In this document: piece after piece, positions 24,543 through 33,088 of the stretch
Layout of the letters: each line of letters starts with the position of its first letter
Position numbering within the stretch: position 1 is the stretch's first letter
Assembly: GCF_000016165.1 (NCBI RefSeq)
Contig: NC_009253.1
Coordinates: 1,646,332 to 1,710,331 of the forward strand
Length of the DNA stretch: 64,000 nt
Source of the DNA: Desulforamulus reducens MI-1
GTDB lineage: Bacteria > Bacillota > Desulfotomaculia > Desulfotomaculales > Desulfotomaculaceae
Reading direction: 5' to 3'
The notes under the pieces: model-generated
What the model was told of the DNA's origin: nothing
What the model saw: the letters and a program-made list of their open reading frames with translations, nothing else
Databases searched by the model: none
Program-made: the position numbers and the translations under genes

Positions 24543-25830
24543 GAAATTTGATGTAATTGTGGTAGGAGCAGGTGCCGCAGGCCTTGCTGCTGCTTATAAA
24601 ATGGCTAGAGAAGGTTTAGCTGTGGTGGTAATTGAGCGCGGGGATTACCCTGGAGCTAAAAACGTCATGGGTGGCGTGCTTTACCGTGCAATGATGGAGG
24701 AGTTAATCCCGGAGTTTTGGAAAGAGGCCCCCTTACAGCGCCCAGTAGTAGAGCAAAGATTTTGGCTGATGGATGAAGATTCCGTGGTGACCACCAGCTA
24801 TAAAGGCCAGGAGTGGGCCAAAGAGCCCTACAATTGCTTTACGGTATTCCGGGGTCAATTTGACCAGTGGTTTGCCCGTAAGTGTACAGAGGCGGGGGCC
24901 ATCATCATTAATGAAACCACTGTAGAGTCTTGCATTGTGGAAAACGAGCGAGTGGTAGGGGTAAGGACCAACCGGCCAGACGGAGATCTTTATGCTAACG
25001 TTGTAGTGTTAGCCGATGGGGTGAATTCGCTGTTAGGGAAGCAGTTGGGCTTCCACAGTGAATGGCAGCCTCAGCAAGTGGCTCTGGCGGTTATGGAAGA
25101 ATTGAAGCTTCCTTCTCAGGTTATTGAAGACCGCTTCAACCTGGACAGCGGTATGGGAGCAACCATTGAAATCTTTGGCGGCGGTACAGTGGGTATGGTG
25201 GGAACAGCCTTTATTTATACCAATAAAGAGCATATTTCTATTGGCGTAGGGGCACTGCTCTCCCAGATTCGGGAAGCTAAGGTACGTCCTTATGATTTGC
25301 TGGAGAATTTAAAGAATCATCCTGCGGTGCGGCCACTCATTCGTAACAGTGAACCCGTGGAGTACTATGCCCATTTAATTCCCGAGGGCGGCTATAATGC
25401 CATCCCTAAACTGGTTGGTGACGGTGTTATGGCCATTGGAGATGCTGCTCAACTGGTAAATGGTATCCACCGGGAAGGTAGCAACCTAGCGATGACCTCT
25501 GGTCGTTTGGCTGCCGAGGCCATTATCCGTGCCCATAAGATCGGTGAGTTTAATGAGCGTGCCTTGTCACACTATGAGATTAACCTGCGGGACAGCTTTG
25601 TCATAAAGGATTTAAAGAAGTATAAAGATACTTCTCGCCTGTTTGAGAACCAGCCACAGTATTTTAATCAATATATTCCCGCCGCTAACATGGCCCTACG
25701 GGAAATGCTGACGGTTGATGGTATTAGTAAAAAGGACAAGCAAAAGCTCATTACCCGTAGGATATTAAGCGGTCGTTCCATGTTTTCGTTAGGTAAAGAT
25801 ATCTATCAAGCTTGGAGGGCGGTGAAATAA
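24535..25830 (+). CDS. fixC: FixC/ETF-quinone oxidoreductase flavoprotein
   Basis: A 431-residue FAD enzyme. The dinucleotide-binding GAGAAGLAAAYKMAREG lies at the N-terminus and the second FAD contact GDAAQLVNGIHREGSNLAM near residue 300. It accepts electrons from EtfAB and, with the FixX ferredoxin encoded next, passes them to menaquinone at the membrane. The GTG start at 24535 lies inside the etfA 3' end, with AAGGGGGG as ribosome site. Confidence 0.9.
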   Translation: MPEKFDVIVVGAGAAGLAAAYKMAREGLAVVVIERGDYPGAKNVMGGVLYRAMMEELIPEFWKEAPLQRPVVEQRFWLMDEDSVVTTSYKGQEWAKEPYNCFTVFRGQFDQWFARKCTEAGAIIINETTVESCIVENERVVGVRTNRPDGDLYANVVVLADGVNSLLGKQLGFHSEWQPQQVALAVMEELKLPSQVIEDRFNLDSGMGATIEIFGGGTVGMVGTAFIYTNKEHISIGVGALLSQIREAKVRPYDLLENLKNHPAVRPLIRNSEPVEYYAHLIPEGGYNAIPKLVGDGVMAIGDAAQLVNGIHREGSNLAMTSGRLAAEAIIRAHKIGEFNERALSHYEINLRDSFVIKDLKKYKDTSRLFENQPQYFNQYIPAANMALREMLTVDGISKKDKQKLITRRILSGRSMFSLGKDIYQAWRAVK

Positions 25831-26150
25831 TGCAAGGGCAAATAAGCAAAAAGCTAAAACATCTCAAGGGTGAAACCAACATCGACGACAAATTATATTT
25901 AAACCGTTGGAAGCCGGATCACCAGTCCCATCTTGTAATCAAAGATCCTACTGTATGTGCGGAAAAATGTGCAGGCAAGGACTGTACATTTTTCTGCCCT
26001 GCTAGGGTTTATGAGTGGAGAGATGACCGAATTAGTGTGGGGCATGAAGGATGTCTGGAGTGTGGTGCCTGCCGCATAGCCTGCCCCCATGGCAATATCG
26101 GGTGGCGTTATCCCCGGGGCGGTTACGGGGTGCAGTTTAGATTAGCTTGA
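25830..26150 (+). CDS. fixX: FixX ferredoxin-like protein
   Basis: A 106-residue iron-sulfur partner of FixC. Cysteines occur as CAEKCAGKDCTFFCP and CLECGACRIACP, followed by the family-typical C-terminus with RYPRGGYGVQFR. The ATG overlaps the fixC stop (TAATG) and has GGAGGGCGGTG before it. It completes the FixABCX-like complex. The operon carries no acyl-CoA dehydrogenase, so the upstream electron donor is encoded elsewhere or is NADH. Confidence 0.9.
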   Translation: MQGQISKKLKHLKGETNIDDKLYLNRWKPDHQSHLVIKDPTVCAEKCAGKDCTFFCPARVYEWRDDRISVGHEGCLECGACRIACPHGNIGWRYPRGGYGVQFRLA

Positions 26151-26163
26151 CTGGCAAAATGGC

Positions 26164-26204
26164 AACACCCACTTCACCGGAATATTGGAAGTGGGTGTTT
26201 TTTT
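26164..26204 (+). terminator. intrinsic terminator of the etf operon
   Basis: A 12-bp stem AACACCCACTTC/GAAGTGGGTGTT with a 12-base loop is followed by an uninterrupted T tract ending just before the convergent minus-strand gene. Confidence 0.9.
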
Positions 26205-26206
26205 AC

Positions 26207-27517
26207 TTATTTACAACGACTGAATAAACCAAAACGGATCAGAGCTGCTTGTTCCGGCAGGTAACGGATATAGCGTTCGTCCCAGAATTTTGACCATTCC
26301 CCAAGGGACGTTAAATTTTCAGATTGGAGTTCCTGATAAAGCTTTTCCCACAGAGCGGCCTGTATTTCCGAGCGTCTCGGGCCGGTATAATCGGAAAGGT
26401 AGCATTCATGTTCGAGGCAAATGGGTGCGACTAAAACCCCTGTTTGGCTGGAGTTAGCCGCTTCCCATACCGGCAAGTAAAGGCGTTGACAAATTCGAAA
26501 CAAAAGTGTTTTTAACTCCCGTTGGTTCACTTGCAGCACAACTGGTAAAGATTCATCGGCCATATTAAAGGATGCTAATATTTCCTTAATGGCTTCCCGC
26601 AAATCATCATAGGGCTGTTTGGCTGGTAATGGGATGGATTGTGTATAGGGGTGGGACAACTTTAATGGCACCTGCTGGCAGTGAAGGGGAGCCATAGGTG
26701 CATGGGGCAACCCCTTTTCTGTCATTCCAAAAACCAGTTGTTTATCCCCTTCGATCACCTTAATGACATATCGGGAAAATGGGTGTTCGCTGGACAGAAA
26801 ACAGGCTGCCAACGGCGCCTTAACTGTATAAATAGGGTACTGGCGTGCCTTTGATTCGGTCATTAACATGCCGTTGCTGCGTAAGGTGAGAATCTTTGCG
26901 GTAATACCCAGGCTACCCATAGCCTTAGCCAATTGGTCATAAAATTGGCCAACCCCCAGCACTAATAATGCATTGGTTAATAGTAGATTCTCTCGTTCTG
27001 TATAACCAATCTTGTTAAAGATAGTACCCATCACAATCGGTAACGGACCAAGGTGTTTTTCAACCAAAGGACTGACCGTCTGTTTAGTTAAATACCGCCA
27101 GGAAAAGAAAGAAGGATTAATGGCCAACAGGTTTATTTTTTTTTTGCCCATACTTTTTATGGCAGCTTCCAGGCTTTCAAAACTATCCACCGTTGCTGTC
27201 TCAATCAGTTTTGCCAGGGGAGAGTGTTCAAGGGGAGGATTGTTTCTAGTTATTTTAGGTAGATAACGAATATAGCCAATTCTATGCTTGATAATTTTGC
27301 CAACCCCAAAGAGGTTTAAAAAGTCAGTGGTAATGAAGATGGTTTTAATTTCCTGTGGGTTAATGAATGTCTGCTTTAACAATTGGTTTAATCCATTATT
27401 GAGGGCATAGGCTAAATCTTCATAGGCCAGCCTAGTGGTTGCTATTATAAGGTCTTCCATGGCCAGCAGGCCAGAAATATGTTTTTCTTCGATCAGAAAA
27501 CTAATGGAATAATTCAT
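26207..27517 (-). CDS. HyuA-like protein with degenerate ATP-binding motifs (putative pseudoenzyme)
   Basis: A 436-residue, very divergent member of the hydantoinase A/oxoprolinase family. It can be aligned through ALLVLGVGQFYDQLAKAM and RSNGMLMTESKARQYPIYTV, which correspond to the mid-protein domain of HyuA. The phosphate-binding motif at the N-terminus (normally DVGGTNTD) reads ISFLIEEKHISG. The second one (VVDVGGTTTD) reads VIKVIEGDKQLV. A GLGGG motif is also absent. It is unlikely to hydrolyse ATP. It follows the DUF917 gene by 4 bp on the same strand. The ATG at 27517 directly after the DUF917 stop is preferred to the overlapping upstream start at 27607. Confidence 0.65.
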   Translation of the reverse strand: MNYSISFLIEEKHISGLLAMEDLIIATTRLAYEDLAYALNNGLNQLLKQTFINPQEIKTIFITTDFLNLFGVGKIIKHRIGYIRYLPKITRNNPPLEHSPLAKLIETATVDSFESLEAAIKSMGKKKINLLAINPSFFSWRYLTKQTVSPLVEKHLGPLPIVMGTIFNKIGYTERENLLLTNALLVLGVGQFYDQLAKAMGSLGITAKILTLRSNGMLMTESKARQYPIYTVKAPLAACFLSSEHPFSRYVIKVIEGDKQLVFGMTEKGLPHAPMAPLHCQQVPLKLSHPYTQSIPLPAKQPYDDLREAIKEILASFNMADESLPVVLQVNQRELKTLLFRICQRLYLPVWEAANSSQTGVLVAPICLEHECYLSDYTGPRRSEIQAALWEKLYQELQSENLTSLGEWSKFWDERYIRYLPEQAALIRFGLFSRCK

Positions 27518-27521
27518 AACC

Positions 27522-28637
27522 TTAAACCCCGTTGTTGAAATAATAATTTGGATGCAATTGCTCCAAGGGCTCGTACTGGGTCTTATATCCAAAGGTAGAT
27601 GGACCAATTACTGCCAGGGCCTCTCTGGTACGCAGTTGGTTGGGACAGGGAATACCGATCACAGCGATTTGCCTGCCGGTGTAAATCTCATTATTATTGA
27701 TGGGTTGCCCCGAGGGATATTCCAAAAAGGAAATAATGTCCGGCACCATGGCCACCATCTTTTCATTGTGATAGGCAAATGCATTTTCGTTTTCAACCAG
27801 CACTTGAAAGGTATCGTCCTGATATTGGTTAATTCCCTTAAGAATAATGGATTTTAACTTTAGTGTAGCAATGTTACCGAATTCTACTACGGTGCCGATG
27901 AAGAGTTCAATGGCTTGTCCATAAATGGAGTTTTTGGTAATATATTGCAGGCGCCAGAAAGCCTCTTGATAATGATTGTTTTTTAATGCCTGGCCCATTT
28001 CCAGGGCAAAGGAAAGGGTGCCTGGAATGATGGCTTCTTTCATTTCTTGTCCGTTCATAGCAAGACCGGCGAAGTATCCTACGCCACCATATTCCACCAG
28101 AGTTTTTCGAATATTGTAGTAATGTAAAAAATGATCCTTATAAAACAATAAATTCTCTTTGCCTTCCGAATTGGTAAGGGCAGAAGGGGTACTGGGTTGA
28201 CCGTAGATGTGGAAAGTGGTCATCTGTAATTCCGGGAAAGCCCGTCCCATGCCATCACCGTCAACCAAAGGGATACCGGTTCTGGCGGCCACCAGTACAG
28301 GATAGAGGATATTGATGCCAGCCCCTTCCAGAGCAAAGAGGGCATCGATTTTACGGTTAATATTTTTTTCCAGAAGTTCAATGGCCCGTTCTCCTTCGCT
28401 GCCATCCGGCAGGTTTTCTTCCATTAGTTCGGGGGAACCAAGTAAACCAATGGAAGCAACGGTATAGTTGTCCGGCAATTGATGGTAGGGGATTACTTCA
28501 ACTTGAGACTTGTGCTTTCCCAAGTAATTCTCCAAGGTTGTACTCAAAATAAAGGCATTGCCACCACCGCCGGAACCCAACAGAATGCTGCCCAGGGATA
28601 ATGGTAAAATATCTTGAACAATGAGGATTTCGGCCAT
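27522..28637 (-). CDS. DUF917 (S-methyl-thiohydantoin desulfurase-like) family protein, copy 1
   Basis: A 371-residue protein with the family fold marks LLGSGGGGNAF near the N-terminus and VDGDGMGRAFPELQM near residue 135. PF06032 (DUF917) is now annotated from an S-methyl thiohydantoin desulfurase. Members usually sit beside HyuA-like ATPases. The other copy, at 31988, reads GTGGGGDPY where this one reads GSGGGGNAF, so the conserved Asp-Pro is replaced. The gene lies 7 bp after the sigma-54 activator gene and 4 bp before the degenerate HyuA-like gene. Confidence 0.78.
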   Translation of the reverse strand: MAEILIVQDILPLSLGSILLGSGGGGNAFILSTTLENYLGKHKSQVEVIPYHQLPDNYTVASIGLLGSPELMEENLPDGSEGERAIELLEKNINRKIDALFALEGAGINILYPVLVAARTGIPLVDGDGMGRAFPELQMTTFHIYGQPSTPSALTNSEGKENLLFYKDHFLHYYNIRKTLVEYGGVGYFAGLAMNGQEMKEAIIPGTLSFALEMGQALKNNHYQEAFWRLQYITKNSIYGQAIELFIGTVVEFGNIATLKLKSIILKGINQYQDDTFQVLVENENAFAYHNEKMVAMVPDIISFLEYPSGQPINNNEIYTGRQIAVIGIPCPNQLRTREALAVIGPSTFGYKTQYEPLEQLHPNYYFNNGV

Positions 28638-28643
28638 CTTTGC

Positions 28644-30350
28644 TTACTCCTTTAGTTTATATTTTTTAATTCGACGGTAGAGGGTGGCCAAACTAACTCC
28701 TAAAGCAGCCGCTGCCTTTTTCTTTCCATCAGTATGCCAACCGAAACGATTTAGCATCTGAATAAGTTCTGCTTGAGACCGTTGTCCACTGCTTTTTCGA
28801 GTTTGAGGCTCCACTGGCTGGATACCAATTGGTTGATTTTCCTCTTTGATTGGTTGTTGAATGGTGATTGGCAAATCCTCCGGAGAAATAATATCTTGGT
28901 TGTGAATATTAACCAGATATTCCACCAAATTTTCCAGTTCTCGGATGTTGCCCGGCCAATGATATTTTACTAACTGTTGCAAGGCGGCGTAAGACAAAAT
29001 CTTAAAGGGTTTCTTTAACAAGATACAGTATTTTCTTAAATAATAATGAAGCAGTAGTTCAGTGTCTTCCGGGCGTTGTCGCAAGGGTGGAATAAAAATG
29101 GGGATGACATTTAAACGAAAAAACAAGTCTTCCCGGAAGGTACCTGTTCCGATCATTTCCTCCAAATTACGGTGGGTGGCAGCGATCAAACGCACATTAA
29201 TGGGCAGGGGATAGGAGCACCCCACGGGTTCAATGTTTTTTTCTTGGATCACCCTTAAAAGTTTTGCCTGTAGTGTTAATGGCATATCGCCAATTTCATC
29301 TAGGAAAAGGGTGCCATTATTGGCAAGCTCCACCTTACCCGGTTTTCCCCCTTTTCTGGCCCCGGTGAAGGACCCTTCTTCATAACCAAACAATTCACTT
29401 TCCAAAAGAGCCTCAGGAATAGCGGCACAGTTAATGGCTACAAAGGGCCCGCTATTTCTTGAACTTAATTCATGAATGGAATGGGCAAATAATTCCTTGC
29501 CTGTTCCGCTTTCACCCCGCAGCAAAACAGTGGATTCGGATTTAGCAACTTGTTTGATAATCTCAAGAATTTTTTGCAGGGCGGGACCTTTGCCGATAAT
29601 CCCAGGGAACACTGGGGACCGTTGGGTCCTTTGTGGTAGAGGGCTAATCGTGTCAAAGTTCTGGGTATGGCAGATGGCACCAATGAATTTTTTATCCTGA
29701 TAAAAGTTTTTCACCTTGATCTGGATAGGGGACAGGGCTGAATTGAATTGATGTCCCTGGGTATGGATGTCCTTTAGATCCCTTTTGTGATGATAGTGAT
29801 GGGCCAGATTGAGTTGTTCGGCCCTTTCGTTGAGAGTGCTGATTTTTTTTTGCTCATCCAACAAGACGATGCCCTCTGGGACAAGGGATAAAAGATAATT
29901 GAGCTGTTGAGTATGCAACAACTCCTTTTGTTTATAGACACCTTCTTTGATTAAAAATTCAAAATAACGAGCATAGCTTTTCAGGTGGCGCAGCCATTGG
30001 TTTAAACCCATTACCTGCATGGAGGTCAGGGATTCTAGAGGAAATTGCAAGCAAAGACCGCTGCCGGATGTCAATGAATTTTCCGCAAAGGGGAAAAATA
30101 ACTCAAGGGCCAAGGAGCACATATCGATCACCGGACATTGGGCACAGAGGTGGTGCTGTCTGGGGGAATTAATCATAATGGCAGAATTTTGTCGTTTAGC
30201 TTCCTCGATAATGGGCCAGTCATTCAACTGGCTAAGTGGGTTTGGCAAAGATGTATAGATTATTTTCCTCTGGTACCAAAGGGTGACCTGACAGGGTAGC
30301 AGATTTTTTAAACTGTTAATGGCAGAAGTAATTACCCCGCTGTAAGTCAT
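28644..30350 (-). CDS. sigma-54-dependent activator with Cys-rich N-terminus, PAS, AAA+ and Fis HTH
   Basis: A 568-residue enhancer-binding protein. The first about 230 residues hold a C-x2-C-x5-C cluster ([10 protein letters not shown]), a possible iron-sulfur or metal site, and a PAS-like domain ([17 protein letters not shown]). The AAA+ domain has Walker A GESGTGKE, the sigma-54 loop as GSFTGA (a known variant of GAFTGA) and Walker [11 protein letters not shown]. The C-terminus is a Fis-type helix-turn-helix ([16 protein letters not shown]). It is divergent from the permease operon, whose promoter is of sigma-54 type, and probably activates it in response to the substrate. Confidence 0.88.
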   Translation of the reverse strand: MTYSGVITSAINSLKNLLPCQVTLWYQRKIIYTSLPNPLSQLNDWPIIEEAKRQNSAIMINSPRQHHLCAQCPVIDMCSLALELFFPFAENSLTSGSGLCLQFPLESLTSMQVMGLNQWLRHLKSYARYFEFLIKEGVYKQKELLHTQQLNYLLSLVPEGIVLLDEQKKISTLNERAEQLNLAHHYHHKRDLKDIHTQGHQFNSALSPIQIKVKNFYQDKKFIGAICHTQNFDTISPLPQRTQRSPVFPGIIGKGPALQKILEIIKQVAKSESTVLLRGESGTGKELFAHSIHELSSRNSGPFVAINCAAIPEALLESELFGYEEGSFTGARKGGKPGKVELANNGTLFLDEIGDMPLTLQAKLLRVIQEKNIEPVGCSYPLPINVRLIAATHRNLEEMIGTGTFREDLFFRLNVIPIFIPPLRQRPEDTELLLHYYLRKYCILLKKPFKILSYAALQQLVKYHWPGNIRELENLVEYLVNIHNQDIISPEDLPITIQQPIKEENQPIGIQPVEPQTRKSSGQRSQAELIQMLNRFGWHTDGKKKAAAALGVSLATLYRRIKKYKLKE

Positions 30351-30391
30351 GTTGTTTCCTCCGAGTATGTAATAACTATACTATAAACCAA

Positions 30392-30509
30392 ATTGAGAAT
30401 AATTGACAACACGACGATTATTGATAATTAATGCGAAATAATGAGAAATAGGCCAATGAATCTTAAAAATGTAGTTAAAAAATGAGAAAAATGATTCTAA
30501 AATGAGAAT
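30392..30509. promoter_or_regulatory. four AATGAGAA-type repeats, candidate activator binding sites
   Basis: ATTGAGAAT (30392), AATGAGAAA (30440), AATGAGAAA (30481) and AATGAGAAT (30501) all lie in the same orientation between the divergent activator and permease genes. They are 50-165 bp upstream of the sigma-54 promoter, the usual place for enhancer sites. Spacings are 48, 41 and 20 bp, the last two being near multiples of the helical turn. A GATTCT between the last two gives local dyad symmetry. Confidence 0.5.
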
Positions 30510-30557
30510 TTACGCTATCAATTAGCTCTTTAGTGAGGAAAAGAGTGATAAAATTAA

Positions 30558-30573
30558 TGGCACTGGTTTTGCA
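30558..30573 (+). promoter_or_regulatory. sigma-54 (-24/-12) promoter of the ureide-type operon
   Basis: TGGCACTGGTTTTGCA matches the consensus TGGCAC-N5-TTGCA exactly, with GG and GC separated by 10 bp. Transcription should start near 30584, giving a leader of about 50 nt. It pairs with the sigma-54 activator encoded divergently. Confidence 0.9.
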
Positions 30574-30635
30574 TATGACACAGGTGGAGGGTGTCTACCC
30601 CAGACGTAATTTTATCTTTTTGAGGAGGAGTTTTT

Positions 30636-31961
30636 ATGTCAAATGTACACGGGGGCGATGATTACTCGTTGTCCAGAGTTCCTATGGATGCTCGGCGGCC
30701 CATGTGGGAGGTGTTAGTGATCCGAATTGGTTCCCTTGCCTGTGTTTCACAGCTTATGTTGGGAGCGGCCTTGGGTTACGGTATGACCTTTTGGGGTGCC
30801 TTTTGGGCAACCATGGTGGGGAGCGTACTGCTTCAGGTAGTTAGTTATGCACTGGGGGCCGCTGCTGCCAGGGAAGGTATGTCCACCAGTTTGCTATCCC
30901 GCTGGGCAGGTTTTGGCAAAATGGGTTCCTCGATTATCGGGGGCGTAATTGCCATTGCCCTGATGGGCTGGTTTGGTGTACAAAACTCTGTTTTTGCAGA
31001 GGGACTATTAAAGGCGACGGGTATTTTTAATATCCAGATTTGGGCCATGATTACCGGTCTGGCTGTAACCATTATTGTTGTTTTTGGTTTTCGTTTGTTA
31101 AGTATTACGGCCAATATTTCGGTTCCTTTATTTATCTTAGCAGTGGGTTTTGCTATGGCTCATGTGTTGGCCGGACACGATGTGGGTCAATTGATTCATG
31201 CTAAACCCGCCGGTGAACCCCTGAGTTTTGCTGTGGCCACCACAATGGTGGCAGGTGGTTTTATGATTGGTGCGGTGATTACGCCTGACCTCAGCCGTTT
31301 TATGAGATCGGAAAAAGATGTGTTTTGGATGACTTTGATTGGAACCTTTGTGGGTGAATTAGGCATGAACATGATGTCTGTTTTAATGGCTCTGGCGGTT
31401 CGCTCCAGTGATATTGTAACCATTATGCTTTCATTGGCCGGCTGGATTGGGGCCGCCATCGTTATTTTCTCAACTATTAAATTAAATGATATTAACCTTT
31501 ATTCTTCAAGCTTGGGCATAACCAATATGCTAAATGCCCTTTTCCAGTGGAAAGTAAACCGTGTTGCTGCCACCTGGGCCATTGGTATTATCGGAACCGT
31601 TCTTTCGATGATTGGAATTATCAGTTACTTTGTTAATTTCTTAGTCTTACTGGGCGTTGCGGTGCCCCCGGTGGCCGGCATTATGTTTGTTGATTATTAC
31701 ATATTAAAAAGAAACCGCCGTATCCTGGATGAGAGCAGAGAGAGAAATGCTTTACCTGCGGAATGTGAGATATGGAATCCTGTAACAATGGCGGCTTGGA
31801 TACTTGCTTTCCTGGTGGGCTATTTCGTTACCGATACCGGGATTCCGGCCATCAATTCTCTTGTGGTGGGTGGACTTGGTTACTACATAGGAATGAAAGT
31901 ATATGGGCTGGTATCAAACCAGAGCATTGTTGAATTTACTAAAACCAATGAAACTGTTTAA
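30636..31961 (+). CDS. NCS1-family nucleobase/hydantoin permease (CodB-like)
   Basis: A 441-residue membrane protein with about 12 helices. It has the NCS1 features SLACVSQLMLGAALGYG in helix 1, GWFGVQNSVFAEGL in helix 3 and ITPDLSRFMRS after helix 6. Relatives carry cytosine, allantoin, uracil or hydantoins (Mhp1) with Na+ or H+. As the first gene of the operon it defines the likely substrate class, a cyclic ureide or pyrimidine-like ring. GAGGAG precedes the ATG. Confidence 0.87.
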   Translation: MSNVHGGDDYSLSRVPMDARRPMWEVLVIRIGSLACVSQLMLGAALGYGMTFWGAFWATMVGSVLLQVVSYALGAAAAREGMSTSLLSRWAGFGKMGSSIIGGVIAIALMGWFGVQNSVFAEGLLKATGIFNIQIWAMITGLAVTIIVVFGFRLLSITANISVPLFILAVGFAMAHVLAGHDVGQLIHAKPAGEPLSFAVATTMVAGGFMIGAVITPDLSRFMRSEKDVFWMTLIGTFVGELGMNMMSVLMALAVRSSDIVTIMLSLAGWIGAAIVIFSTIKLNDINLYSSSLGITNMLNALFQWKVNRVAATWAIGIIGTVLSMIGIISYFVNFLVLLGVAVPPVAGIMFVDYYILKRNRRILDESRERNALPAECEIWNPVTMAAWILAFLVGYFVTDTGIPAINSLVVGGLGYYIGMKVYGLVSNQSIVEFTKTNETV

Positions 31962-31987
31962 TTCTACACTCAAAGGAGAGACATTAA

Positions 31988-33088
31988 ATGCGTATCTTAG
32001 ATATTCAAGCCATTGAAGATATTGCCCTGGGTGCAGCTTTGCTCGGCACCGGCGGCGGCGGTGACCCCTACGTCGGGAAACTTATGGCCATTCAAGCTGT
32101 GGAAGAATTTGGCCCCATTCAGCTTTTGGAACCCCATGAGGTGCCCGATGAGGCTTTGATTGTGCCAACGGCCATGATGGGTGCACCCACCGTACTGGTG
32201 GAAAAGGTACCCAACGGTGAAGAGGCGATCCATGCCTTCAACTCACTGGCAAAAACCCTGGGAACCAAGGTTTTTGCCACCATTCCCATTGAAGCCGGCG
32301 GAGTTAACTCCATGATTCCCTTGGCCCTGGCTGCCCGCATGGGAATTCCGGTGGTGGACACCGATGGCATGGGCAGAGCCTTTCCGGAACTACAAATGGT
32401 GACCTTTCACCTAAACGATATCTCTGCCACCCCCATGGTCCTCTGTGATGAAAAGGGGAACAGTATAATGTTGGATACCGTTGATAATGTTTGGACCGAG
32501 CGATTGGCCAGAAATGCCACGGTGGTAATGGGCGGCTCGGTTATGTTAGCCATTTATCCCATGAGTGGTTCGCAAATGAAACTAAGTGGTATCCATGGCA
32601 TTATCACGTTAACCGAGCAAATTGGCCGGGCTATCCGGGAAGCAAAAATAAATCGGGTGGACCCCATCAAAACGGTGCTGAGGATAACAGGTGGTTATGA
32701 GCTGTTCCGGGGTAAGGTTATGGATGTGGCCCGTAGGACTGAAGGTGGTTTTGCCAGAGGAGAAAGTAAACTGGAGGGTACAGATGGCTATAAAAGTCAA
32801 ACCCTTACCCTTCATTTCCAAAATGAACACCTGATTGCCAGGACAGAAAAAGAAGTACTGGCCACCACACCAGATTTAATTGCGGTCCTAGATGCAGAGA
32901 CGGCCCGTCCCGTTACCACAGAGGGATTAAGATATGGCGCCAGGGCTGTGGTCATTGGTATTCCCTGCCATCCCCATTGGCGCACAGAAAAGGGTATAGC
33001 CACAGTGGGGCCCCGATATTTTGGCTATGACATTGACTATATTCCCTTAGAAAACAGAATTTCCAACAGCAGGGGAGGGCACCAGTAA
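31988..33088 (+). CDS. DUF917 (S-methyl-thiohydantoin desulfurase-like) family protein, copy 2
   Basis: A 366-residue protein with the canonical family motifs: LGTGGGGDPYVGKL near residue 20, GGVNSMIPLALAARMGIPVVD and TDGMGRAFPELQM near residues 110-140. It pairs with the HyuA-like gene that follows and overlaps it at TAATG, so the two are translated together and probably form one enzyme complex. There is no HyuB gene in this operon. DUF917 may take the part of HyuB, which is inference. AAAGGAGAG gives the start. Confidence 0.82.
   Translation: MRILDIQAIEDIALGAALLGTGGGGDPYVGKLMAIQAVEEFGPIQLLEPHEVPDEALIVPTAMMGAPTVLVEKVPNGEEAIHAFNSLAKTLGTKVFATIPIEAGGVNSMIPLALAARMGIPVVDTDGMGRAFPELQMVTFHLNDISATPMVLCDEKGNSIMLDTVDNVWTERLARNATVVMGGSVMLAIYPMSGSQMKLSGIHGIITLTEQIGRAIREAKINRVDPIKTVLRITGGYELFRGKVMDVARRTEGGFARGESKLEGTDGYKSQTLTLHFQNEHLIARTEKEVLATTPDLIAVLDAETARPVTTEGLRYGARAVVIGIPCHPHWRTEKGIATVGPRYFGYDIDYIPLENRISNSRGGHQ

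Noticed and set aside
26224-27607. Longer N-terminus for the degenerate HyuA-like protein (start at 27607)
   Set aside because: The extra 30 residues overlap the end of the DUF917 gene and match nothing. ATG 27517 lies directly behind the DUF917 stop.
30584-30635. Purine-type riboswitch in the leader of the NCS1 permease gene
   Set aside because: The GTGTCTACC stretch is suggestive, but the leader is only about 50 nt and cannot hold the three-helix purine aptamer.
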